Shown in pieces: positions 13,301 through 21,159 of a DNA stretch of 64,000 bases; the first letter of the stretch is position 1; each line of letters begins with the position of its first letter. The stretch is taken from the NCBI GenBank assembly GCA_035048485.1, contig CM068585.1, forward strand, positions 19,890,001 to 19,954,000, given 5' to 3'. A program made the position numbers and the translations under genes. The notes under the pieces are model-generated. The model made no database searches, was not told the origin of the DNA, and saw only the letters and a list, made by a program, of their open reading frames with translations. The DNA is from Pteria penguin. Taxonomy: Eukaryota > Mollusca > Bivalvia > Pterioida > Pteriidae.

Positions 13301-13688
13301 TATATACTCAGCCTTGAACAGTGTCACTTTTGGTTTTTCTGTTACACTGCAGTTAAGACAGATAGAAGGTATTTGAAAACATATGGATAGAATGAGATCT
13401 CTGACGTCACTTTCACTGATACATGTATTAGTAGTGTACATGAAGTTACAAAATCAATCAATTTGACCAAAAAAGCATTCTTAATTCATTATGTCATTCT
13501 TTACATTTCAAACACTTAATTAAAAAATATTTAAAATAAGAGACTGACCTTGAATACTTTGCCCTCCACACGAACTTCAAAATCACATAAGCTCTCATCA
13601 AGATACAGCTCCTGTAACTTGGCAACCAGATCTTTACCAAAGGAAGGAAGTCTACAGATTTCTTCAGACATGTCTGCCGGCATCTTGC
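1235..13688 (-). CDS. BTB-BACK-Kelch (KLHL-type) protein gene, 8 coding exons
   Basis: Substrate adaptor of the BTB-Kelch family, which typically bridges CUL3 ubiquitin ligase (through BTB and the start of BACK) to targets bound by a Kelch propeller. Eight coding exons join with AG/GT borders and matching phases: 13549-13683, 9727-10633, 7950-8111, 6799-6944, 5949-6051, 5223-5405, 3979-4107 and 1235-1374. This gives 634 residues, the usual KLHL size. BTB is about residues 20-135 (HKVIMASSSDYFRAMF core), BACK about 140-240, then six Kelch GG motifs: FGG in exon 2, CGG in 3, IGG in 4, TGG in 5, FGG in 6, LGG in 7. Exon 8 supplies the closing strand (LACCVV). The BTB text recalls KLHL9/13/26-like proteins, but I cannot assign an orthologue without a search. 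The start ATG at 13683 lies 5 nt inside an exon, so a 5' UTR exon must lie further right. No frameshift or internal stop is seen. Confidence 0.9.
1791..1868 (+). repeat. tRNA-like SINE head (degenerate)
   Basis: A box match TGGTCGAGTGG at 1797-1807 and, 37 nt later, a damaged B box (GGTTCCAAAAT, 1844-1854). The spacing and the GGTTAAACACATGGTTTGC body are tRNA-like (Leu/Ser style), but the arms do not pair well. A tRNA-derived SINE fragment is more likely than a tRNA gene. It lies in Kelch intron 7. Confidence 0.5.
1985..2250. repeat. Minisatellite cluster 1, about 65-75-bp units, Kelch intron 7
   Basis: About four diverged units, each with a GGTTC(C/A) stretch, then TTTGAAAGAT, then AGGAAGT and a GATA-TACAC tail. 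They are closer to the exon 7 boundary sequence (CTTTGAGAGGTCTAGGAAGT) than the units of cluster 2. Confidence 0.7.
3236..3323. repeat. Near-perfect 29-bp inverted repeat (foldback)
   Basis: Arms at 3236-3264 and 3295-3323 pair over 29 nt with one mismatch, around a 30-nt spacer that itself holds TGCAT and ATGCA. The arms begin GTATCAACCT and contain TTTGGACGGAAAA. The element touches minisatellite cluster 2, and its outer GGTTGATAC is shared with the minisatellite unit. Confidence 0.8.
3330..3995. repeat. Minisatellite cluster 2, about 70-75-bp units, overlapping exon 7
   Basis: About ten units, recognisable by GAGGGTTTCTTATGTTAAGT, TTCCTTT(C/T)ACTTT(T)AGG and AGATCTAACCA followed by GTGTGGCTGATAC. 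Two units near 3727-3800 are shortened to about 36 bp. The last, most diverged unit (about 3948-4012) is the exon 7 end with its splice donor. Confidence 0.85.
3979..4107 (-). CDS. BTB-Kelch coding exon 7 (Kelch blade 6)
   Basis: Acceptor GTTTTCAG. Encodes LNGKILVLGGSDGD then IQQYDPATDNW and ends ATLPRPLK, with donor CAAAG before GTAAAA. Phase 1 in and phase 1 out. The last 35 nt or so of the exon and the first 20 nt of the intron resemble the unit of the minisatellite that fills part of the next intron (see findings). Confidence 0.87.
4490..5040. repeat. Degenerate AGGTCA-rich interspersed repeat
   Basis: Kelch intron 6. Diverged copies of a unit with (T/A)AGGTCA, GGTAT(A/C)AA-(A/T)G(A/T)GAGCTCT and GTGAAATAT-CTCTTA. 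The same family is seen at 8460-8620, 9120-9290, 13930-14240 and 31390-31700. Borders are unclear. Confidence 0.5.
5223..5405 (-). CDS. BTB-Kelch coding exon 6 (Kelch blade 5)
   Basis: Acceptor CTTTTACAG. Encodes RSCHCMVVHEDKLYVFGG, the blade with FGG, and ends QQASSV. Strong donor GTAG before GTGAGT. Phase 1 in and phase 1 out. Confidence 0.88.
5949..6051 (-). CDS. BTB-Kelch coding exon 5 (Kelch blade 4)
   Basis: Short 103-nt exon found by phase and splice signals. Acceptor TTCTTCTAG; encodes IYVTGGIEGHNATNN, VWRFDPHLNKW and RKGMSMLE; donor GAAG before GTAAGA. Phase 0 in and phase 1 out. Confidence 0.87.
6418..6577. mobile_element. MITE, family with TTTTCATTACACAGAGTTA-type ends, copy 1
   Basis: Inverted ends: TTTTCATTATACAGAGTTAT at the left and ATAACTCTGAATGAC at the right. 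It carries a full CRE palindrome TGACGTCA at 6535-6542. A second copy with the same ends and the same palindrome is at 53038-53244. This one lies in Kelch intron 4. Confidence 0.7.
6799..6944 (-). CDS. BTB-Kelch coding exon 4 (Kelch blade 3)
   Basis: Acceptor CTCTCAG. Encodes GCLFVIGGKDNKQ, SSVERLDCNTNTW and ends VAYHDK, with donor AAG before GTACAC. Phase 1 in and phase 0 out. The conserved GG, the Tyr/Leu-Asp pattern and the terminal W fit a Kelch blade. Confidence 0.88.
7950..8111 (-). CDS. BTB-Kelch coding exon 3 (Kelch blade 2)
   Basis: Acceptor TTTTTTTACAG; begins CC so that the split codon reads GCC. Encodes ALVCGGYSYELDG and ends HERARHAAAHTQ, with donor CAAG before GTAGAT. Phase 1 in and phase 1 out. 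Confidence 0.88.
8236..8420 (-). mobile_element. MITE, GGACTGTA-end family, copy 1 (one end lost)
   Basis: Ends at right in GTTCCACCCGGACTGTA and is packed with short palindromes (CCCACTG and CAGTGGG). It is the reverse-orientation relative of 15604-15853, which keeps both ends; here the left end stops at the TTTTTAGAGTGGGCATT internal segment. It lies in Kelch intron 2. Confidence 0.75.
8729..9102. mobile_element. MITE with GGCCAAAAAAAAA/TGTTTC ends, copy 1
   Basis: Poly-A then TCTTTGTTTCTTGTAAC at the left; GTTACAGGAAACAAACATAT, poly-T, then GGCC at the right. Related by its ends to 14242-14576. Lies in Kelch intron 2. Confidence 0.65.
9521..9658. repeat. 34-bp tandem repeat, four copies
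   Basis: Unit AATTTGACAGGATTTGTAAA plus GACTTACATCAAAA; the GACAGG mark recurs at 9526, 9560, 9594 and 9628, exactly 34 bp apart. It starts about 70 nt downstream of the exon 2 donor in the Kelch gene. On the coding strand each unit contains ATGTAAGTC, a 5' splice-site consensus. Confidence 0.9.
9727..10633 (-). CDS. BTB-Kelch coding exon 2 (BTB, BACK, first Kelch blade)
   Basis: Large 907-nt exon with acceptor TTTCAG before ATTCACAAAG. It encodes residues 46-347: the rest of BTB, including a DYFRAMF core and FTYSGDLKLNLDN; the BACK helices with WYEHDP; and the first Kelch motif (TILQFGG). The donor is AGTG before GTATGA, a weaker match than the GTAAGT copies found 70-210 nt downstream (see findings). 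It ends in phase 1. Confidence 0.92.
11422..13086 (+). mobile_element. HINE/Helentron-like element of the ACAAGAGGCCC family, 3' truncated
   Basis: Begins with the family 5' end ACAAGAGGCCCAAATGGG and the GCTCACCTGAG motif. A short internal copy of the 3' hairpin (GCTCACTTAAGC then GCTCAGGTGAG) follows at about 11550-11590. It then continues with family interior sequence: ACATCTAAAAACTAATTCAG, the B-box segment on the minus strand at about 11868, and CACCTGT(T/A) modules. It ends near 13086 at a GACGGACAG tract without the full hairpin. It lies in Kelch intron 1. Confidence 0.7.
13549..13683 (-). CDS. BTB-Kelch coding exon 1 (start of BTB)
   Basis: Encodes residues 1-45, from MPADMSEEICRL to VRVEGKVFK. 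The exon probably begins at 13688 after a pyrimidine-rich acceptor (TTTGCAG). The ATG context has A at -3. The exon ends AAG before GTCAGT, phase 0. The SLCDFEVRVEGKVFK segment is the typical first strand of a BTB fold, and the IHKVIMASSS start of exon 2 completes it. Confidence 0.85.
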
Positions 13689-13904
13689 CTGCAAAGGCAT
13701 CAAATCTAAGAAAAACTTGTAAGAGAACTTGAATAACTTCTTCAACTAAGTAACTGATGATCATGAAGAAGCAATGGTAAACAGAATAATTCACATTTGA
13801 AAGACACATTAGTTTCATAAATGTAATATCATAGATTTCTTTATTTTTTGGGGGAAGAATCATATCAATAAAGGAACTGTACCACTAAATGAGAGTTGTC
13901 AGAA

Positions 13905-14241
13905 GACAATAGAGCTCACTGGCGTCAACTAAACTGCAATGGCGAAAGTGTTTGTTAGACAGTCTTAAAGTAGGTCAATCTTCAAGGTCAAGGCCAAAGC
14001 TTTTAAAAATTTTGATACCTAATGAAAGGTCCTGTCACAAGAAATACACACATGAAATATTCAAGCCCTATCTCTTACTGTTCATAAGTTATGACCAACG
14101 GCAAAGTTAAAAGTTTTTTAAAATTAGGTGAAACTTCAAGGCCAAAATCACAACCCTGTGACAAGGTAAAAAATTGTGGTACCCAATGAAAGGTCTTGGC
14201 ACAAGGAATACACATGTGAAATATTAAAGCCCTGTCTCTAA
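13905..14241. repeat. Degenerate AGGTCA-rich interspersed repeat
   Basis: Two diverged units, with AATGAAAGGTC at 14021 and 14184 and (C)ACAAG(G)AATACACA(C/T)(A/G)TGAAATAT following each. Same family as 4490-5040. Confidence 0.55.
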
Positions 14242-14576
14242 AGGCCAAAAAAAAATATGTGTGTTTTCACTTTCCCAAATGGCCCTATTTTTAAACGGCT
14301 ACCCTGTAAATCTGGTATTTATGGGATCAATTACGAATTCATATTTCACGTAACTTTCAATGAATTTGCATTTGTAAGTTTATGCTTACGACTTTAAGCG
14401 ATATATGTTTATGGTCATGACAGGTTCACTTACGATTGTTAGTGAAACTGGCTATTAATACCTACATGTAATAATGACGAAAGGCAAGACAGAAAGAAAA
14501 AAGGATTTCCAACCTACTGACCTTCTTTTTCCCCCAAGAGTGAAAGTGGAAACACACATATATTTTTGGGGGGCCT
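14242..14576. mobile_element. MITE with GGCCAAAAAAAAATATGTGT ends
   Basis: Left end AGGCCAAAAAAAAATATGTG then TGTTTTCACTTTC; right end GAAAGTGGAAACACACATAT then ATTTTTGGGGGGCCT, its near inverse. About 335 bp with no coding content. It splits the flanking AGGTCA repeat. Confidence 0.7.
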
Positions 14577-14759
14577 AATGGTTCTAAAGTTATGATCCAG
14601 GTTAAAGTTTTTGTCTACAGACAATGACAAAAATGACAAAAACAACGATGCTGGGGATATGACAAAGTCTCCAGACAATCGTCCCAGCAAACTAAAAAGT
14701 GGGGAATCTCTCACGACTGAATTCAGTATTTTCACCCAGGTATGCGCCTGATTAAAACC

Positions 14760-14832
14760 AAGCCAGTGTGGCTCAGTGGATGATTTGCTTGGGTTGTGAA
14801 CAAAAGGTTCCATGTTTGACTCCCACGTTCTG
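14760..14832 (+). repeat. tRNA-like SINE head
   Basis: A box TGGCTCAGTGG at 14769-14779 fits the Pol III consensus. A split B-box-like stretch (GGTTCCATGTTTGACTCC) follows at a suitable distance. No clean cloverleaf, so it is called a tRNA-derived SINE remnant. Confidence 0.5.
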
Positions 14833-14849
14833 ACAGTGGGAATACAATG

Positions 14850-15981
14850 CAGAGCTGCTTTAATCTGTCAGCCTTGCAAAATTGTTCATGTCTGACAGAA
14901 GAGCTCCATGTGACGTTATGTAACTGTGTTGGACAAAATGTCTGACACTGATGCAATTAGCAATGCTGCAGGTCCTATTTTTTAAAAAATGTGTCCGATA
15001 CATGCTATTTGTGTGTTACTGTTACTACATGTAACAGTTTCGAGTTATTCCTGCTGAGCGTCTAATTGTAAGTACTTGTTCGTGATCAGCATCACCTGTG
15101 TGTGATAACCCCGACAAGTATCTAAATGTGATCAGCTAAGTGCTTTAAAGCCGTAGATAGTTTTGGGTACAGACGTTTCGATACATACATGCAGACAGTT
15201 CAGTTCACAATTTTAAGATGGTTCAAAGTTGTTTTGGTACATGCATTGTTGCTTAATCATTTGCGTCAGTAGATTTTATTTCTTACCTGGCAAGCTTTAA
15301 TTATAGTGAACATAATTTATACCACAGGAAGAGATACACTGATCGTCAAAGTGCACAAGAAGTTGAAGACAGTGTGATAGTTGAGATAGAGAATGACTGT
15401 GAGATGAACATAGTGAATGAAAGAGAGGATCTGTTAGAGGTTGATATGATTAGCAAATCAGATAATGAATGTGAGGCCGAGTCAGATAATGAATGTAAGC
15501 ATGATGAGAGTGAGAATGCATGAGAGAGTGATGAGTGAGATTTTGTATGAAATTAAGACAGAAAATTAAGTATAAAAAATACTATGTGAAACAGTTATAC
15601 ATGTACAGTACAGTCCAGGTGGAACTTTGAATGCCCACTGTCCACAGGCACAGTGGGCAGTCCACCTGAAATTTCAGTGGGCATTAGGAGTGGACATTTA
15701 CCTGAGCTATCAAGCTGTCCACTTACCTATATGTTAATTCTAACTGGCTCTTACAAGAATGTCCACTGTGTCCAGTGGACATTTTTAATGCCCACTCTAA
15801 AAATGCCCACTGTAACCAGTGGGCAAATTAAGTTCCACCCGGACTGTACTGTATTTCATTTTTAAACAAATTCTTTTTTAATTTCTGATTCGGACAGTGA
15901 AACAGATCTTCAATCGGACTGACAGATTGTAGAAGTCTGTCAGTTAAAATTTCTGAGATTTTGAAGTTTTCAACAGCTCTG
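14850..15981. mobile_element. TIR transposon, CAGAGATG family, copy H1
   Basis: Ends CAGAGCTG...TTAA at the left and TTTTCAACAGCTCTG at the right. Subterminal CTGACAG/CTGTCAG palindromes lie at both sides. A MITE sits inside at 15604-15853. An open stretch at about 15258-15523 without a start codon encodes an acidic peptide (EVEDSVIVEIENDCE and SDNECEADSDNE). After a stop, SEILYEIKTEN follows at 15534-15569, similar to a peptide in copy H2. No clear target duplication. CAGNG-type ends suggest hAT, but this is inference. Confidence 0.6.
15604..15853 (+). mobile_element. MITE, GGACTGTA-end family, complete copy
   Basis: Inverted ends TACAGTACAGTCCAGGTGGA and TCCACCCGGACTGTACTGTA, 250 bp. The interior is a string of CCCACTG/CAGTGGG palindromes. 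TA at both outer edges would fit a TA target. It is inserted in transposon H1. The relative at 8236-8420 is in opposite orientation. Confidence 0.85.
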
Positions 15982-16473
15982 ACAGTGTTTTTTCTCCCAT
16001 ATTCAGAGAAATATCATTAAAGAAGATGTGAAATGATCTGCCTGTCATCCAAAGGGTCTAAGGGAGGTGGATGACAAGCTACACAACCTATTTGGCACTT
16101 AATTCTATTATGACCACATAGGGTGATATTAGCAAATACAACATATGTCAACAACAGGTGACCTAATTTTTGTTCATTTTCCAACAAAACTCAAGGGAAA
16201 ATGATAATTTTAGGGTCAAATTAATCAATGGGAGAAAAAAAAAATCAACCCCTAATGTATGAATAAGAAACAAACCTTTGTGTCAAGTTAACCTAGTCCA
16301 AAGACACAAAGTGAACTCGACACTCAGGTTTGTGGATTTTGCAATCATCACCGGACATTTGAAGTAGATTATATTACTCTTTTGGATGAGAAAGTAAAAA
16401 CTGCATGAGGTACCGTGTCACGGTAGACTTGGCACATAAAAGATACCTCACTGTTACCAGTGGATCTGTTACC

Positions 16474-17485
16474 GGTTCTACTACTTACCGAAATTACCGA
16501 AATAACTCATTATTTACCTAAATGACTCAATAAGTTACCGAAATTACCCGTTTTTCATTCTTATTTGACCCGATATGGATAGAAGAGTGATAGTTACATG
16601 TAACTGATGATTTTTCATGCACATACCACCTTGCAATAGATAATACCGATGACTAGAATTTCCACTGTTGCACTCAATACGTTAAGAGCAATAACTACAA
16701 GTTCTTTGATTGGATGAACAGAGTATAAATAAAACAAATTAATTTACATATTTGAAGAAAATATGAAATTAATTTCTCTTAATTTTCCTTTTTACAGATG
16801 ATATTTATTACTTAGTCTTAAAAAAAAGCCAGATTTGGCACTAAAAATGACTGAGTCATAATATAGATGTGCCCCCCCCCCCCCTCCCCCCGACTTGTCA
16901 TGTTACATTTAATTCTCTAGGTTTTTATTGAAATTACACATCAGGAGCCAGTTGTTCGAAATTTTAACCACTGGTTAAGCTAACCAATGGTTAAATTTCA
17001 TCTGACTATATCTTTGAAATAAGAAGACTTAAAGTCATAGTCTGTGTACTGATTTGCAGCATATGAAACAAGCTTTGTAAAGCAATTTTGATTTTTATAC
17101 AGAAATCTTATAAATTAAAGTAATTATCTCTCAAACTTTAACCACTGCTTAGATTAACCAGCGGTTAAAGTTTCGAACAACTGGCCCAAGATAAGTTTTT
17201 AAACCCCATTCTAAAAATTCATTGTAAGATTCCATGAAAGAACTTGGAGTTATCGCTCTTTACGATAGGGCGCGACAGAGGAAATTCTAGCCATCGGTAT
17301 TATCTATGATAAGGTGGTATTTCAAATTGCATGAAAAGTCATTTATTACATATAACTATCATCCTTCTATCCATATTAGGTCAAATAAGAAGGAAAAACA
17401 GGTAATTTCGGTAACTAATTGAGTCATTTCGGTAAAGAACGTGTCATTTCGGTAATTCCGGGTAATTTCGGTAAGTAGTAGAACC
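16474..17485. mobile_element. Foldback element with about 200-bp inverted arms
   Basis: Arms at about 16474-16680 and 17275-17485. The outer ends are GGTTCTACTACTTACCGAAA and TTTCGGTAAGTAGTAGAACC; inner matches include ATAATACCGATG... and its inverse. TTACCGAAAT is repeated several times in each arm. A separate MITE (16944-17187) is nested in the middle. No open frame. Confidence 0.85.
16944..17187. mobile_element. MITE with GGGCCAGTTGTTCGAA ends
   Basis: Left GGAGCCAGTTGTTCGAAATT, right AAAGTTTCGAACAACTGGCC; both are followed inwards by TTTAACCACTG(G/C)TTA palindromes. 244 bp, inside the spacer of the 16474-17485 foldback. Confidence 0.85.
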
Positions 17486-17611
17486 GCCGTTACAAAGGTA
17501 TAAAATTCTATGCAATGCATCAGGCAGATGCCGTCATCATATACATCATACATGTACGTGAAAAAAATCGTGAAGTGATGTAAGCAATAGTCAATCAATC
17601 TGACCAAACCC

Positions 17612-18391
17612 CGACATACTTCACTGGGAAATCTTTGCCGATAGAAACTGGGTCATTGCATAAAAGAAAATGGAGTGCCAGACACAAATCACTTACCTTT
17701 TCAATTAATTAAATCCCTAACTATTCATATCAATCCATTTTCTTGTAAAACTTCAAATATACTCGAAAATAAATACATCACAACATATTTGGTGTATTTC
17801 TCCATTACCTTCAAACGGCCATGTTCTAACTAGGTGGAGTGCGCATGTGTGAGGTTAGACAGGAAAACCTATTTTTTTCATAAAATCCTGCCAATTGACT
17901 TGCAAATATCTTAAAACACCTTTAATACAAGTACATACATGTAGCAAATGTTTATAAAAATATTCAATGAAAAACCACCCTTTTCTTCTTTCTCATATCC
18001 ATGTTTCCCTTTGATGCCTCCACACAGGTAATGAGAACTCTTCAGCCAGCAAAACCACATAATTTAAAGTAATACTACAACGAAATGTTGTTGTGATGTA
18101 TTTATTCGAGTGTATGTACATGGATATTTTTTACAAGACAATGGATTGATATGAATAGTTAAGTTTAATTAGCCGAAAAGGTAATAGTTACGACTGCAAC
18201 GGAAGAGCTATTTTGTCGGAAGAGACGGGACAAAATAGCTCTTCCGTTGCAGTCGTAACTAAAAAGGTAAGTGATTTGTGCCCGGTACTCTATTTTTTGG
18301 ATGCAATGACCCAGTTTCTATCAGCAAAGTTTCCCTACACAAAATATGAACGGTAAAATAGAAACAGTGGTGAAGTATGTGCCGGACCGTT
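17612..18391. mobile_element. Second foldback element, arms about 200 bp
   Basis: Left arm (about 17612-17815) and right arm (about 18090-18391) pair. Shared text includes ACATACTTCAC, GATAGAAACTGGGTCATTGC, CACAAATCACTTACCTTTT and GAAAATAAATACATCACAAC with their inverses. The right arm is interrupted by the 77-bp hairpin at 18185-18261; the left arm lacks about 45 bp near 17623. Confidence 0.8.
18185..18261. mobile_element. 77-bp perfectly palindromic micro-element
   Basis: Arms 18185-18217 and 18229-18261 are exact 33-bp inverse copies (TAGTTACGACTGCAACGGAA...) around an 11-nt loop. It is flanked by AAAAGGTAA on both sides (18176-18184 and 18262-18270). The uninterrupted partner arm of the enclosing foldback (near 17693) has the site once, so this is a 9-bp target duplication. 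Too short to encode anything. Confidence 0.9.
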
Positions 18392-18527
18392 ATGAAACGC
18401 GTTTCAATAGAAACAAGGAAATTCAGAGAATTGTGGTCCCCCGTTTGGGGGTTCTATCAGTAAGGGTGCAGTGATGTGTGACATACAGTCATGGTTGTGC
18501 ATGTCTACACACATGCCAAATGGTGTA

Positions 18528-18602
18528 TAGTCAAAACGGCCCAAAAATAAAACGGCCCACACCAAAACGGCCCAGATCCACTACCAAAACGGCTAAACTT
18601 TT
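18528..18602. repeat. AAACGGCCCA tandem motif, about 29-bp period
   Basis: AAAACGGCCCA recurs four to five times with CACACC or AAAAATA spacers. The same array in opposite orientation is at 30043-30182, and one motif recurs at 19087. The flanking ATGCCAAAT and TATAGTCAA text is shared by both arrays, so the motif is part of a longer dispersed repeat. Confidence 0.75.
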
Positions 18603-18660
18603 TTCACTATATATAAACAGAAACATATATACACACACACATATATATATTTATATATAT

Positions 18661-19007
18661 AGAGTTTGCCCATGTGATGTCACACTACTAGCATTAGCGG
18701 CCATGTTGGAGTACAACTCTCGGACTTTTTCCATCTCTACCTTCATTAAACTTCATTAAATTTCTGAGAAATTAACTATTTATCAGGGTAGATTTCGGGA
18801 CTTCAGTCTTAATTAATCAGTAAATATAATCAATCAGTTGAAAATTTTCTGTAGAACATATTCATATACAATGCGATTATTTCATAAAATTAAGTTAAAT
18901 CAAGCAATTTTATATGAGCATTGATGGATAAAACCCGAGAGTTGTACTCCAATGAGGGAGATAACTCTTGCTGATTTGAGGAAAACAGGGCTGTATGGGA
19001 ACACTCT
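18661..19007. mobile_element. MITE inserted in a TA-repeat
   Basis: Ends AGAGTTTGCCCAT and ATGGGAACACTCT, with inner pairs GGAGTACAACTCTCGG and CCGAGAGTTGTACTCC. Flanked on both sides by (TA)n (18645-18660; 19008-19033), which fits TA target choice. Split by the AAACGGCCCA repeat family outside it. Confidence 0.7.
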
Positions 19008-19033
19008 ATATATATATATATATATATATATAT
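19008..19033. repeat. (TA)n microsatellite
   Basis: Uninterrupted alternating TA for about 25 nt next to the MITE end. Confidence 0.9.
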
Positions 19034-19395
19034 CTGATATAAATATAGAACAATATGATATATTCCTTTTAATTTGTATGATAGATAAAACGGCCCAACT
19101 TTTTATTTTCATTATATGTATGTTATGTCAGATTAAACTTCTTTTATATCATGTTTTATAAAAGTTTTCATAGATATGTTTTATATTTTCAGATGGATAT
19201 GATTGCTGCATTATGGAGTGTGGATTGAATATGTTTTCTTTGTAAATATGATGTATTATGACAATAAAATTCATTTTTATATTATTTCAATTGCTTGTAG
19301 TTGTTTATTTTCATGTGCATATGTAAAAAATCAGGAATATAATAACATGCAAATTAGATATAAACTGGGTGGAGAATTATTCAGTTGAAGTGTCA

Positions 19396-20290
19396 ACAAG
19401 AGCAATGCCTAGCATGGCATAATATGCCTGTCGCTTACTTTGGATGGGATCAATGTGAACGTATGGTTTTATTACCCCTTTGGTTATACTTTTATGAAAT
19501 ATTGAAATCCAAAAAGAGGGATCCAAGTCCAATAATACTGTAACAACAAAATGGAATTTGCTCAGAACTAAAAAGTGGCTTCCCCTACACTATTTAAGCA
19601 TTCTGAATAAGTTTCATGAAAAACAACTGAGGTTTACTTGAGTTATCGCATTACATAGCATCTCCATAGCATCTTACCATAGTAACAAAGTTTTATTCAC
19701 TTTGCATGTGACCTTGACCTTTGACCTATGACCTTGGGTCAAGGTCATAACACACCCTTGGGTCCTACGTAACAATTCTGTGAAATATTATTGAAATCCA
19801 TGCGCAGGGGAAGAAGTTATGGCCAGGACAAGGTTTTAGTCACTTTGCATGTTGTGACCATGACCTTTGACCTATGACCTTGGGTCATATTATTGAAATC
19901 CATGCACTGGGGAAGAAGTTATGGCCTGGACAAGGTTTTACACATTTTGCATGCTGTGACCTTGACCTTTGACCTATGACCTTGGGTGAAAGGTCATGAC
20001 ACACCCTTGGGTCTTAAATAACAATTCGTGAAATATTATTGAAATCCATGCACAGGGGAAGAAGTTATGGCCCGGACAAGGTTTTACTCACTTTGCATAT
20101 TGTGACCTTGACTTTGAGCTATGACCTTGGGACAAGGTCATGACACACCCTTGGATCCGAAGCAACAATTCTGTCAAATATTATTGAAATCCATGCATAG
20201 GGAAAGAAGTTATGGCCCGGACAAGCTTATCCCAGACGCTGGACGGACAATGCCATAACATAATACTTAATCTTAAGACGGGCGTATAAA
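19396..20290 (+). mobile_element. HINE-like element F3 with about 145-bp AGGTCA-bearing tandem units
   Basis: Begins ACAAGAGCAATGCCTAGCAT and ends with a GGACGGACAATGCCATAACA tract, a weak hairpin and CGTATAAAAA. In between, units marked by ACAAGGTTTTA...TTTGCATG start near 19688, 19829, 19930, 20078 and 20220 (spacing about 141, 101, 148 and 142). Each unit carries TGACCTTGACCTTTGACCTA plus TGACCTT, a run of nuclear-receptor half sites. No coding potential. Confidence 0.7.
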
Positions 20291-21159
20291 AAAGCAGAGA
20301 TGTTGAAATTAACCGGTCCGACCGGCAGAACCGGTGAAAATTGGCAATGACCAGTTGAATGAACGAATCCACCGGTCCAAATGACCGGTAATACTGCAGC
20401 AACAAATGACATTTTTAAGAGTTGCCTAATCCATTGAATCTTATTCTTTTAAGGGAAGTGTGACTTTCCGCACTATCGTTGGGACGATTCCATTCGGTAT
20501 GCACAATAAGCGACACTGAGACAGGCAAGATCAAGAAATTACTTTTAGGGGCCGATATTCGGCCCCATTAACAACACCAAATTGTATCTTTTCCCCACTT
20601 TATTGACCGACACTTGTACAATCGCATGATATTTTCAATTGTAACCAGCGCGTCCGACACAAAATGTAAATCTCCGTCACCCGCACCAACTTAATTTTCG
20701 GATTGGGAAAGTAGTTTTCGATGTTGTTCTTACCGATGGAAAATGAAATTCCAAATTTCGCAGCTATAATGTTAATCAATAAATATCATAATTGTTTGAA
20801 TAAAGAGTCAATTCCGTCATCCGTATTTTCCTTTCTACAAGGCATTTCAAATGATTTGTGTAAGTTAACTGACTGTGACATGTAACAGTCGTAAATATTT
20901 GATACCTGCTGTGATCACTTAGAATAAAGTTGTTTTGCTACTGATAAGATACAAATTTCGTGTGAATGGAAAATACACCCATATGGGAATATATTGCAGT
21001 GCTCCTAAATACTAAAAACTAACAAAATAATAATATTGTTCCAATCACGGACTCCAATTTACTGCATCAACGAAAGCTATGTTAAAATAATGCACTGTTG
21101 AAATATCTAAATAAATTACTAGTACATTAATTAATATTATTGAATGTAGCATATCACAA

